54,158 nucleotides of DNA from Nitrosomonas sp. (GTDB lineage: Bacteria; Pseudomonadota; Gammaproteobacteria; Burkholderiales; Nitrosomonadaceae): the NCBI GenBank assembly GCA_019635215.1, contig JAHBZZ010000021.1:1-54158 (forward strand), read 5' to 3'. Position numbers and translations under genes: made by a program. The notes below the pieces were generated by a model that saw only the letters and a program-made list of their open reading frames with translations, made no database searches and was not told where the DNA came from. Of the stretch, positions 17,512-26,977 are shown piece by piece; within the stretch, counting starts at the first letter, position 1; each line of letters opens with the position of its first letter.

Positions 17512-18984
17512 ATGGGGATACTCAGTACACTATTATTGACGCCATTTTTAGGCATTCTTGTCCTGACGCTCATACCGGGAGGGAATATAAGTCAAATCCG
17601 TTTCACAGCGAATATTTTTGCCACCGTGGCTTTTTTATTCAGCTGCTGGCTGATTGTAGATTACAACCAGCTTTATGGTGAAGTTCAATATTATGAGCAG
17701 TTCATTTATAACCCAAGCTTTAATTCGGCATTCGCTCTAGGCGTTGACGGCGTATCACTGCCAATGGTAGTTCTGGCATCGGTGCTCACATTAATCGCGC
17801 TTCTGGCGTCCTTCAGCATTGTGCATAACGTCAAAAGTTATTATATCAGTGTTTTGTTGCTTGAACTAGGCATGTTGGGCGTTTTCCTTTCTCAGGATTG
17901 GTCGCTATTTTACATCTTCTGGGAATTAACCCTGATACCACTGTTTATTCTGATCGCGCGCTGGGGGGGTGTTCGCCGTGGTGCCGCCAGCATCAACTTT
18001 GTTTTGTATACCATGGGTGGATCGATATTCATGCTGATCAGTCTGATGGCGATCAGTCAGCATATGCCTGAACACGGCGGTACGTTGATGGCCGACATGA
18101 CCGAAGCCGCGCGGAGCATGTCCAGAAGCGAACAGCTCTGGGTTTTGATGGGCTTTTTGATTGGTTTTGGTGTCAAAATGCCTGTTTTTCCATTGCATGG
18201 TTGGTTGCCGCTGGCGCACGTGGAAGCACCCAGTCCGGTCAGTATTCTACTTTCAGGCATTCTGCTCAAAATGGGCGCATACGGTTTGATACGTGTTGTT
18301 GTCATGCTGCCTGAAGCGACGCTGGTCTTTCAGCCTTATTTAATGTTTATCGCATTGTTTGGGATGATTTATGGCGGTGTACTTGCATGGCGGCAATCGG
18401 ATCTCAAGGCCATGGTGGCTTATTCTTCGGTGAGTCATATGGGGATTGTGCTGTTGGGTATTGCCACTTTGAATTTTACCGGACTAACCGGAGCCGTTTT
18501 GCAAATGACAGCGCATGGTCTGGTTGCTGGTGCATTGTTCTTGCTGGTTGGTTTGCTGTATGAGCGTACACATACCCGGAATATATTGGATTATAGCTCG
18601 CTTGTGCAGGTAATGCCACGTTTTGCCTTTTTTATGACGATCACATTGTTTGCAGCAATGGGAATGCCTGGAACAGTTGGATTTGTGGCTGAAATACATG
18701 CGGTCATCGGCGGTTATCAGCAATGGGGAAATTTGATGCTGTTTCTGGGGTTGAGCATTCTTATCAGTGCGGCTTATGCGATGCGGACAGTTGGTATGTT
18801 ATTCACGGGGCCGGTCAAGCCACAGATGCGCGAAATTGAGGATTTAAAATTATATGAATTGACTGCGGCCATTATTCTGGTTGCCGCAATCGTGTTGTTG
18901 GGTTTGTGGCCTACGCCTTTAATTGATTTGTCCGTGGCAACCATAACCCAGATGAATGACTTTATCAGTCAAAGTATTCACTAG
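17512..18984 (+). CDS. NuoM/MrpD-like proton-translocating subunit of DAB locus (first copy)
   Basis: A 490-aa inner-membrane protein with about 14 helices, of the complex I antiporter-like subunit family. Charged residues equivalent to the NuoM proton channel are all present: E138 (FWELTLIP), K222 (GVKMPVFPLHGWLP), K253 (LLKMGAYGL) and E394 (GFVAEIHA). No other complex I genes (nuoA-J) are nearby. The next gene, dabA, starts 8 bp downstream. This makes it a likely extra energy-coupling subunit of the carbon pump, not respiratory complex I. Confidence 0.88.
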   Translation: MGILSTLLLTPFLGILVLTLIPGGNISQIRFTANIFATVAFLFSCWLIVDYNQLYGEVQYYEQFIYNPSFNSAFALGVDGVSLPMVVLASVLTLIALLASFSIVHNVKSYYISVLLLELGMLGVFLSQDWSLFYIFWELTLIPLFILIARWGGVRRGAASINFVLYTMGGSIFMLISLMAISQHMPEHGGTLMADMTEAARSMSRSEQLWVLMGFLIGFGVKMPVFPLHGWLPLAHVEAPSPVSILLSGILLKMGAYGLIRVVVMLPEATLVFQPYLMFIALFGMIYGGVLAWRQSDLKAMVAYSSVSHMGIVLLGIATLNFTGLTGAVLQMTAHGLVAGALFLLVGLLYERTHTRNILDYSSLVQVMPRFAFFMTITLFAAMGMPGTVGFVAEIHAVIGGYQQWGNLMLFLGLSILISAAYAMRTVGMLFTGPVKPQMREIEDLKLYELTAAIILVAAIVLLGLWPTPLIDLSVATITQMNDFISQSIH

Positions 18985-18992
18985 GATTAACT

Positions 18993-21900
18993 ATGCACGC
19001 ACATCACACTGATTTAGCAGATAAAAAGTCTGAAATTTTACATTACCTGGATCATCTGGGGCATATTCTGCCTGGACAGGCGACCATACGTGAATTTGTC
19101 CATCATAATACGATTCATGGTTTTCAGCACTTGCCTTTTGAAGTTGCGGTCAAGGAAGTAGAAGCGCTAACGGGAATACACGGTTATTTGTCAGATGACA
19201 GAAACCGGGCTTTATATCAGAAAGGCGCCATTACCGATGAAGATCTGGCTGCTGCAATAGCGCATCACAAGGAGTTAAAAGCCGAAGAACACGTTATGAA
19301 GACCGATCAGTTATCGATTTCTCGTAACGACATTTATCAAGTGGCTTTGCGCTATGATTTACAGAGCATTTCAGCCAGCAATTTAAACTGGCAGATCGAA
19401 GAGTTTGATGTACTGAATAAAATTCAACCAGACGTGCCAGGTTCCGTACGTGAAGTCTTACTTGAAACAGCACAGAATGAGAAGCATTATGCCGCCTTGC
19501 TGTGGGATCACATTCTGGATCGGATGGAAATTGACAAAATACCATTACATCCGGAAAACATGGTCGATTTATCCGAAGAACAGGCCAGGGTATGGCTGGA
19601 TAGAATACGCGCGGAACTTTCGGATAATACCAATTTGATGGTTCATCAAAAAATGCGGATAGAAGCGCAAGAAAAACTCAATGAGATGTTGGATCAGATT
19701 GGTGTGCGGCTGACGATGCGGGATTTTGTCAAAGCACTGACCGGGGTCGATATTCTTTTTTCTGTTCGTGCGCAGCTGATTCGGATTTGTGCATCAGCAT
19801 TGGATGAAGGTATCTCAGCATGGCGGCTGCCAGATTGCAGTGATACCGGATTATATAAGGCATGGAAAAATGTGGTTAATTATGATGCAAATCCTTTCTT
19901 GCATGATTTGCCGGATTGGCAGCGTGTTATTTCAGAGGCACCCGATGATCCGGTAGACTGCATTATTAGCCAATTAAAATATATGGAAATCCCCGAGGTG
20001 CGCTGGGAGGGCTATCTGCGCCTAGTGGCGCTGGAACTGCCGGGGTGGTCGGGGATGATTAACTGGAGACAGAATCATTCGAACTATATTGCTGAAAGCG
20101 GGCCAACACAGGTGCATCTGGCAGATTATCTGGCGATACGATTAATACTGGATCGGCTCTGGTTGTCGCAGGCATGCGAGGAAAATTGGAATATCGATGC
20201 AAAACTCGGTACGTTCAAGTATTACTTTCATAAGTATTTGTCGGAATTCATGGTGCGCAAGTTGTTTTACCAGGGTGATCTGCCTGAGTATCTGACAAAT
20301 CTGGTTAAATATCTTTTTCTCCATTCCGGCTCAGAACGTTATGAGCAATCCGAATGGCAGGAGTTGGCTGATCTGATCTGGACATGGCAATTCAGCTCTA
20401 TGGCAGATAACAGTATTGTGTACACTCCATTCAATTCGGGCTGGCGTTTATTTCGCCTGTGTCAGCATCTGGGTATCAAGACTTCGCAAATTAAAAATAT
20501 TCAGAAAAATGATTTCTTGAATATGCTGAAGGTTATAAATGAGTTCACTGCGGATAAAAGAGGCAGTGTATGGTTGTACGCTTATGAATACCATTACAGG
20601 GAAAATTTTTATCATGCGATTCATGCCAACCTGAATCGTGGGCGATGGGCCAAGCGGGACCAAAGACCCCAGGCGCAAATTATGACCTGCATGGATGATC
20701 GGGAAGAAAGCCTGCGCCGTCATCTGGAAGAAATCAATCCGGCTATTGAAACGATAGGGGCTGCTGGTTTTTTTGGTATTCCTATGAATTATCGGGGAAT
20801 TGATGACATTAATCGTAAGAAACAGTGTCCCCTGCCCGTAACACCAACCAATGAAGTTATTGAGGAACCCAGGGAAGGGACGGAACAGTTAGTCGCTGCG
20901 CATAACAAAGGCTATACACTCTTCAGAAAATTGGCCTATCTGTTTAATCAATCGCTGCGCCGCAGCCTGCTATTTTCGCATGCGGTAATCGATGCCTTAG
21001 CGCCCATTGCTTTTTTTGGTTTGCTCGGCAAGGTTTTTTCACCAAGATATGTTCTGGCAGTTAATAGCAGGCTGCGGCAGGTTATTGAAAAACCAGTGCC
21101 GACACGTTTGAATTTTATTGCGCCGCAGTCGGATGTGGCGGCTACACCTGAAAATCCTCGTATTGGTTTTACAGACAATGAACAAGCTGACAGGCTGGCT
21201 TTGTTTTTACGGACAACCGGTTTGACGTACGGTTTTGCGCCAATTGTCTGTTTATTCGGGCATGGTTCAACCAATCAGAATAATCCGCACGGATTTGCCT
21301 ATAACTGTGGTGCATGCAGCGGCAAGCGGGGCGGACCGAATGCGCGTCTGTTTGCGGCCATGATCAATCGCCCGGTCATAAGAAAGTTGTTGGCTCAGCG
21401 GGGCATTCATGTGCCTGAAGACACCTGGTTTGTGGGTGCTGAACATGATACATGCAGTGATGAATATTTCTGGTTTGATCTTGAAGATATTCCGGAAAAT
21501 GCGTTGCCCGCTTTTGAATCTGTCCGAAAATATCTGGAAATGGCCAGACAGGCATCAGCGCAGGAACGATGTCGGCGTTTTGTGTCGGCTGATCATCCTA
21601 GGGTACCGAGTAACGGATATGCACATGTCCAGGAGCGTGCGAATGATTTTTCACAGGCTTTTCCCGAATTCAATCACGCAACCATAGCTGGCGCAATTAT
21701 TGGTCGCCGCTCTGTTTCGCAGGGGGTATTTCTGGATAGGCGGGTTTTTCTCATTTCATACGATGCTACCCAGGATTTGGACGGGAAGCTTTTGGAAGGT
21801 TTGCTGTTGGCAGTAGGTCCTGTTGGAGCCGGTATCAATTTGGAGTATTACTTCTCAACAGTGAATAATGATTATTTCGGGTCGGGTACAAAGGTTACCC

Positions 21901-22277
21901 ATAACATTACCGGTATGTTCGGTGTTATGGAAGGTACCAGCAGTGACTTAAGAACGGGACTGACCAAACAGATGGTTGAAATTCATGAGCCTGTCCGTCT
22001 GCAGGTTCTGGTCGAAGCCAAAACTGAGATTCTTGGACAAATTTACGAACGGCAGGCAGCTATCCAGGAATTGGTAGGCGGAGGGTGGATTTTACTCGGC
22101 GCTATTGATCCCGATACAGGCGAAATCTCCTATTTTGAGCGGAATGTGGGATTCGTGCCGTGGAAGTCAAAAGAGAGGAGTGTACCCGTGTTTGATTCGT
22201 CGAATGCTTACTACCAGGATATGAGTGAACCGCTGCCACCGGTATTAGTTAGACAACCAGAAATGACGGGAGCCTGA
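18993..22277 (+). CDS. dabA: DabA-type inorganic carbon pump subunit (DUF2309)
   Basis: A 1094-aa largely soluble protein that in DAB complexes is thought to act as a membrane-tethered, vectorial carbonic-anhydrase-like unit converting CO2 to bicarbonate. The beta-CA-like zinc site is visible: C566 and D568 in TCMDDRE, H757 in GHGSTNQ and C772 in YNCGACSG. The H-to-C spacing of 15 agrees with characterised DabA. The protein is longer than the Halothiobacillus DabA of about 830 aa, with additions in the N-terminal half. It is followed by dabB after 2 bp, and the pair is the core of the operon. Confidence 0.94.
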   Translation: MHAHHTDLADKKSEILHYLDHLGHILPGQATIREFVHHNTIHGFQHLPFEVAVKEVEALTGIHGYLSDDRNRALYQKGAITDEDLAAAIAHHKELKAEEHVMKTDQLSISRNDIYQVALRYDLQSISASNLNWQIEEFDVLNKIQPDVPGSVREVLLETAQNEKHYAALLWDHILDRMEIDKIPLHPENMVDLSEEQARVWLDRIRAELSDNTNLMVHQKMRIEAQEKLNEMLDQIGVRLTMRDFVKALTGVDILFSVRAQLIRICASALDEGISAWRLPDCSDTGLYKAWKNVVNYDANPFLHDLPDWQRVISEAPDDPVDCIISQLKYMEIPEVRWEGYLRLVALELPGWSGMINWRQNHSNYIAESGPTQVHLADYLAIRLILDRLWLSQACEENWNIDAKLGTFKYYFHKYLSEFMVRKLFYQGDLPEYLTNLVKYLFLHSGSERYEQSEWQELADLIWTWQFSSMADNSIVYTPFNSGWRLFRLCQHLGIKTSQIKNIQKNDFLNMLKVINEFTADKRGSVWLYAYEYHYRENFYHAIHANLNRGRWAKRDQRPQAQIMTCMDDREESLRRHLEEINPAIETIGAAGFFGIPMNYRGIDDINRKKQCPLPVTPTNEVIEEPREGTEQLVAAHNKGYTLFRKLAYLFNQSLRRSLLFSHAVIDALAPIAFFGLLGKVFSPRYVLAVNSRLRQVIEKPVPTRLNFIAPQSDVAATPENPRIGFTDNEQADRLALFLRTTGLTYGFAPIVCLFGHGSTNQNNPHGFAYNCGACSGKRGGPNARLFAAMINRPVIRKLLAQRGIHVPEDTWFVGAEHDTCSDEYFWFDLEDIPENALPAFESVRKYLEMARQASAQERCRRFVSADHPRVPSNGYAHVQERANDFSQAFPEFNHATIAGAIIGRRSVSQGVFLDRRVFLISYDATQDLDGKLLEGLLLAVGPVGAGINLEYYFSTVNNDYFGSGTKVTHNITGMFGVMEGTSSDLRTGLTKQMVEIHEPVRLQVLVEAKTEILGQIYERQAAIQELVGGGWILLGAIDPDTGEISYFERNVGFVPWKSKERSVPVFDSSNAYYQDMSEPLPPVLVRQPEMTGA

Positions 22278-22279
22278 TT

Positions 22280-23848
22280 ATGGATGTGCTTGTTATCTTT
22301 ATTCCTTTACTCCCGTTTATCGCTGCAGTCATTATTGGTTTTGGCTATTTTTCCAGTCAAGTTATAGGATTACAGGGAGAACTGTCGAGTTCGGATGTTG
22401 CCCGGAATGCAGTTTATTTGTCATCGGTATCCGCCATTCTTTTGCTGATTGCTGATCTGGCCGGTGAAAATTCAGGATCTAAAATGGTGGGCCAGTGGCT
22501 GGATAGTGGTCATTTTGTGGTGAATCTGAATTTTATTACCACAGGCTTTAATGTTGTTGTTGCTGCTTTATTTTCAGTCATTCTGGTCATTATCACGTAT
22601 TTTTCAAAAAACTATATTCACCAGGAATCCGGATTCCGCCGGTTTTTCTTTGTGCTCAGCCTGTTTTCATCCTCAATGTTTCTGCTGATTCTGTCAGGAA
22701 ATGCCATCGGGACGTTTATTGGCTGGGAATTGGCAGGGTTATGTTCTTATCTATTGATATCTTACTCATATGAACGCCCTGTCGCGGTAATTAATGCAAC
22801 ACGGGTATTTGTGACCAACCGGATTGGTGACACGGGTTTTATTCTTGGAATTGCCTTGTCTTTCTACTTTGCCGGAACGGTAGACTGGTTGAGTCTGAAT
22901 GGGATGGCAGAAACTTTGGCGACGCCGACAGTTACTGTAATTAGTTTATGTTTTGTGGTTGCCGCAATCACCAAATCGGCACAATTGCCATTTTCTCCCT
23001 GGTTAGCGCGTGCAATGGAAGGACCGACCCCCTCAAGCGCAGTATTTTATGGATCGGTGATGATTCATTCAGGTATTTTTCTGGTCATTTTATTACAGCC
23101 GATCATTGAGAATGCACCGTTTACAATGGGTTTTCTGGTAATCATCGGTCTGTCTACGGCCATATACAGTTATTTGGTCGGGTTAACTCAGACAGATGTT
23201 AAGAGTTCAGTGTGCTTTGCAATTACCGGGCAACTGGGCTTGATGTTTCTGGAATGCGGATTGGGTTTATGGGAGCTGGCGATGTGGCATATGTGTGCTC
23301 ATGCAATCGTCAGGTGTTTCCAGGTTTTGACAGCTCCCTCGCTGATTAAATATGTCAATGGCAATCCCATGAAACCCGTATCCCCATTTTTTATGAATAA
23401 ACGGTGGTTGTATATTGCGTCTATACAACGATTCTGGCTGGATCCGATCGCTGACAGAACATTGGTCAGGCCGGTTTATGGTTTAGGGCATGATTTGGAT
23501 CGGTTTGATAAAAATATCATTGACCGTGCGATGGGCGATCCGGTTTCATCATTCACGGCCATTTCTTCTTTGACTCAAATAGAGAAGGAGGTGCACCGGA
23601 AAAGAGTGGATGAAATCCAGATGGAATTTGTCCGAGGAAAAGGCATAGTCGGCAAGTTGCTGGAATGGGTGGCCAATATCATGAGCTGGTTCGAAGAACG
23701 TCTGGTGCTTCGTGGAATTGGTATGGATCTGGTTACTATCGGTAGAAATCTGGGGCATGCTGCCAACATGTTTGAATTGCTCCTGCTCAAACCGCGTTAT
23801 CTCGTGCTGTTTGTATTCATTGTGTTAATGCTTGCCGCTTCGATCTGA
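22280..23848 (+). CDS. dabB: DabB-type membrane subunit (NuoL/NdhF-like)
   Basis: A 522-aa inner-membrane protein related to the antiporter-like NuoL/NdhF subunit but lacking the long lateral helix, as in DabB proteins. The channel residues E150 (IGWELAGLCS) and K232 (AITKSAQLPF) are kept, with VFYGSVMIHSG following. The C-terminal part is a hydrophilic domain of about 130 residues before a last helix. DabB is the cation-coupling partner of DabA. Its stop lies 7 bp before the next ATG. Confidence 0.93.
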   Translation: MDVLVIFIPLLPFIAAVIIGFGYFSSQVIGLQGELSSSDVARNAVYLSSVSAILLLIADLAGENSGSKMVGQWLDSGHFVVNLNFITTGFNVVVAALFSVILVIITYFSKNYIHQESGFRRFFFVLSLFSSSMFLLILSGNAIGTFIGWELAGLCSYLLISYSYERPVAVINATRVFVTNRIGDTGFILGIALSFYFAGTVDWLSLNGMAETLATPTVTVISLCFVVAAITKSAQLPFSPWLARAMEGPTPSSAVFYGSVMIHSGIFLVILLQPIIENAPFTMGFLVIIGLSTAIYSYLVGLTQTDVKSSVCFAITGQLGLMFLECGLGLWELAMWHMCAHAIVRCFQVLTAPSLIKYVNGNPMKPVSPFFMNKRWLYIASIQRFWLDPIADRTLVRPVYGLGHDLDRFDKNIIDRAMGDPVSSFTAISSLTQIEKEVHRKRVDEIQMEFVRGKGIVGKLLEWVANIMSWFEERLVLRGIGMDLVTIGRNLGHAANMFELLLLKPRYLVLFVFIVLMLAASI

Positions 23849-23855
23849 GGAATTC

Positions 23856-25445
23856 ATGAATAATGCAAATATAATTTTATGGTCTGAAATGGCGGGGTTT
23901 CCCGTATTATCAGTACTGATGCTCATTCCACTGGTCAGCATGATTCTGGTGATCCAGATTTCCTCTCCGAGTACCGCATTACGACTGGGGATTGGCGGAG
24001 CGATCCTGACACTTGTCGCTGGTATCTATATGCTGTTCAAGTTTGATATTGATCGCCAGATCGGCATTCAGTTTTATGAGCAATATCAAGTTTTCGGACT
24101 GACGTATAGTGTTGGCGTCGATGGCACCAATATCCTGTTTGTGCTGCTTACTACAGTTCTGGCTGTATTGGCGTTGATCTATACCCTGACAACACGGCGC
24201 GTTTCTGATCGATTACATATTGCGTGTTTGTTGGGCTATGAAGCCATACTGATCGGCGCGTTTACCGCTATGAACGCGATACAGTTCTGGTTCTGGTGTT
24301 TCCTTGAGTTGATACCGGTGGTATTGATGACGCTCAGGGCCGGATCGGGACAAAATCGCCGCTGGGTTGTCGCTTTGCTTCTGCAGCATTGGGGAAGCGG
24401 ATTGTTTATGGTATTGGCGGGGTTCTTGATGCTCGGATTTGGCGTCATGATAACCACCGATGTACTTTCCTTTGACTGGCTGGTTCTGAAAGAAAATGAT
24501 GTCAAACTTGAATATGCAACGCTGATCTTTTTTCTGCTGTTTTTTGGTTTTGCAATACGCATGCCGTTGTTCCCGTTTCATGGCTGGCTGCCGGTATTGG
24601 CGGAGCAGGGAACTGTTGCCAGTGTGAGTATTTTTCTGGTCAGCTTGAAACTGGGCGTTTATGGCGCCATGCGATTTTTAATTCCGTTACTTCCCGAAGT
24701 TGCGGAAGAATGGACATGGTTTGTTGTGACATTGGGTCTGGCAGGCATCTTTTACGGGGCGCTGTTGGCGCTGATGCAGATCAATATGCGCAGGTTGCTG
24801 GCGTTTGCCATCATCAGTCAGACGGGGCTGCTGGTGATCGGAATTTTTGATTTCAATAAATATGGCATGGAAGGCAGTATTCTGCTTTCAGTGACCTACG
24901 GACTGGCTGCGGCAGGCATGTTTTTGAGTCTTGGGATGATTTATAAACGTACGCATACTGCCTATATTCCGCGTTTGGGGGGTATTTATGATATGAATGC
25001 CGCTATTGCGGCTTTATTTGTCATCTGTGCCTTAAGTACTATGGTGATGCCGGGAACACCCGGTTTCGACGGTATTCATTTATTGCTCGAGGGTACTATC
25101 AAAGGGCAGGGCTGGCTGGTTGCAATCGCTATTCTGATCGGAAACGTTCTGGCGGTCGGCTTGTTGTTGCGGGCTTTTCAGCAGATATTCATTGCGCCAC
25201 CCAAACGCTATCATGGGCCTTTTAAATCTGTTATGCACAGTTCCGCCACACAGCCATCACCAAGAAACGAATGGATGATCGCGATCGTCATCTGCGCCAT
25301 ATTGATCACCGCTGGCATACATACCTCGCCATGGCTGAACATTATCGATCAAAACATTCAATCCGTCAGTGGGACGTATTCCGGCTTGGAAATCTCCCAT
25401 TCGGAAGCATTGGCTGCAAACCACATTATCACGAAGGATTATTAG
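23856..25445 (+). CDS. NuoM-like subunit of DAB locus with altered channel residues (second copy)
   Basis: A 529-aa multi-spanning protein. ATG 23856 with GAGGA just upstream is preferred over a TTG at 23832 inside dabB. It has the NuoM fold, but two proton-channel positions differ. The lysine before FPFHGWLP is R235 (AIRMPLFPF), and the TM12 glutamate position holds I407 with an aspartate two residues earlier (GTPGFDGIH). E151 and K265 remain. Hence this copy may be a structural or modified-coupling subunit. The next gene follows after 1 bp. Confidence 0.87.
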   Translation: MNNANIILWSEMAGFPVLSVLMLIPLVSMILVIQISSPSTALRLGIGGAILTLVAGIYMLFKFDIDRQIGIQFYEQYQVFGLTYSVGVDGTNILFVLLTTVLAVLALIYTLTTRRVSDRLHIACLLGYEAILIGAFTAMNAIQFWFWCFLELIPVVLMTLRAGSGQNRRWVVALLLQHWGSGLFMVLAGFLMLGFGVMITTDVLSFDWLVLKENDVKLEYATLIFFLLFFGFAIRMPLFPFHGWLPVLAEQGTVASVSIFLVSLKLGVYGAMRFLIPLLPEVAEEWTWFVVTLGLAGIFYGALLALMQINMRRLLAFAIISQTGLLVIGIFDFNKYGMEGSILLSVTYGLAAAGMFLSLGMIYKRTHTAYIPRLGGIYDMNAAIAALFVICALSTMVMPGTPGFDGIHLLLEGTIKGQGWLVAIAILIGNVLAVGLLLRAFQQIFIAPPKRYHGPFKSVMHSSATQPSPRNEWMIAIVICAILITAGIHTSPWLNIIDQNIQSVSGTYSGLEISHSEALAANHIITKDY

Positions 25446-25446
25446 C

Positions 25447-26952
25447 ATGATCGAAGCAGATTTTCCATTTCTGAGTTTTCTCATCATTATTCCATTGGCA
25501 GGTGCGATTCTGGCTGGATCAATACGGAATATCGATGTCGCAAAACATATCGCGTTTTATGTCGCGATACTGACTTTGTTGTTATCACTTTTTGCGCTTA
25601 TTTTGTTTGATCCCAGCTACGGCGAATTTCAGCTCGTTGAACGCTATGCATGGATTCCTTTGCTGAATATCGAATATTTGGTCGGCGTTGACGGGATTTC
25701 GATCTTGTTTTTACCGATGACCGCATTACTGACATTAAGCACGATGCTTGCTGCCTGGAATTCAGTCTCTTTACTGACGCGCTTTCATTTTGCGTTGCTG
25801 TTGGCACTGGAAGGCGTGAGTTTCGGGATCTTTTGTGCACTGGATACAGTACTTTTTTTCCTGTTCTGGGAACTGACATTGCCACCGTTCTTTTTCTTGA
25901 TCGGTTTGTGGGGTATCGGTTCTCATCGCCGCAGTGCTGCGATGAAGTATCTTTTGTATATGATTGCAGGAGGAGTGCCTATTTTGCTGGCGTTTATCCT
26001 GTTGGCATCCAATCACGCGTATCGTGTCGATGAAATCATTCCACTGGGGCTTTCTTTCAGCCTGCCGGTATTGCTGAATACACCGTTGCCCGATAATTTG
26101 CAGACCATCGTTTTTGTCCTTCTGTTATTAGGATTTGCTGTAAAAGCGCCTTTGGTGCCGCTGCACACATGGATGCCTACGGTGGCGATGGAGGGCCCGA
26201 CGCATGTTGTTGCTTTGCTCGTAGGCTTAAAATTGGGTGTTTACGGTATTCTGCGATTTGCGATGCCTCTGGCGCCGGTAGCAGCGGCGGATTTTAGCTG
26301 GTTATTGAGCGTTATAGGCGCCATTACACTTATTTACGCTGCCTTGATTGCGCTGCAGCAGACAAATTTGCGCCGGTTGCTGGCTTATTCAAGTGTGAGT
26401 CATGTGGGATTGGTGATTGTCGGCATTGCGTCATTAACCGTACAAGGACTGCAAGGCGCAATTTTCCAGATGATTAATTTTACGTTTATGGCCAGTGCGC
26501 TGATGTTGATTGCCGGATTTATACATCATAGAATTGGCAGTACCGAGACAATCCATTTGGGTGGGCTTGCAAATGTAATGCCCAAATTGACCTTTTTTTA
26601 TTTTTTGTTTCTTTTGTCGAGTATCGGATTACCGGGGACCAGCGGCTTTCCAGCTGAGTTGTTAATGATAATCGGTGCACTTAATACGCATTCGATTCTC
26701 GGATTTGCTGCCTTGTCCGGCGCGATTCTGAGCGCTGCTTATATGTTATCGTACACACGTAAAGCTTTTCTGGGGCCTGTAATACACAATGACGTAAGGC
26801 AGGTTTTTGATTTAAAACCAAGAGAAATAGCGTTATTATTTATCCCCGGACTGTTGGTTTTGATATTCGGCCTGTTTCCGGATTATGTGTTAAATATTAA
26901 TCAATCTGCTTCGGAAACATGGTTGTCAAGATTAATAATTCAAACACCTTGA
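25447..26952 (+). CDS. NuoM-like proton-translocating subunit of DAB locus (third copy)
   Basis: A 501-aa membrane protein. ATG 25447 is chosen because it follows the previous stop by one base and has GAAGGA upstream; a longer in-frame start lies inside the previous gene. The channel residues are intact: E142 (FWELTLPPF), K233 (AVKAPLVPLHTW), K262 (GLKLGVYG) and E404 (GFPAELLM). With the first copy, DabB and the altered copy, the operon encodes four antiporter-like subunits. Confidence 0.87.
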   Translation: MIEADFPFLSFLIIIPLAGAILAGSIRNIDVAKHIAFYVAILTLLLSLFALILFDPSYGEFQLVERYAWIPLLNIEYLVGVDGISILFLPMTALLTLSTMLAAWNSVSLLTRFHFALLLALEGVSFGIFCALDTVLFFLFWELTLPPFFFLIGLWGIGSHRRSAAMKYLLYMIAGGVPILLAFILLASNHAYRVDEIIPLGLSFSLPVLLNTPLPDNLQTIVFVLLLLGFAVKAPLVPLHTWMPTVAMEGPTHVVALLVGLKLGVYGILRFAMPLAPVAAADFSWLLSVIGAITLIYAALIALQQTNLRRLLAYSSVSHVGLVIVGIASLTVQGLQGAIFQMINFTFMASALMLIAGFIHHRIGSTETIHLGGLANVMPKLTFFYFLFLLSSIGLPGTSGFPAELLMIIGALNTHSILGFAALSGAILSAAYMLSYTRKAFLGPVIHNDVRQVFDLKPREIALLFIPGLLVLIFGLFPDYVLNINQSASETWLSRLIIQTP

Positions 26953-26977
26953 AAAATTTTCACTACATGGGATAAAA

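Noticed and set aside
17512-26952. Respiratory complex I (nuo) operon
   Set aside because: Only antiporter-like membrane subunits are present, interleaved with dabA; none of the nuoA-K peripheral or small membrane genes occurs.
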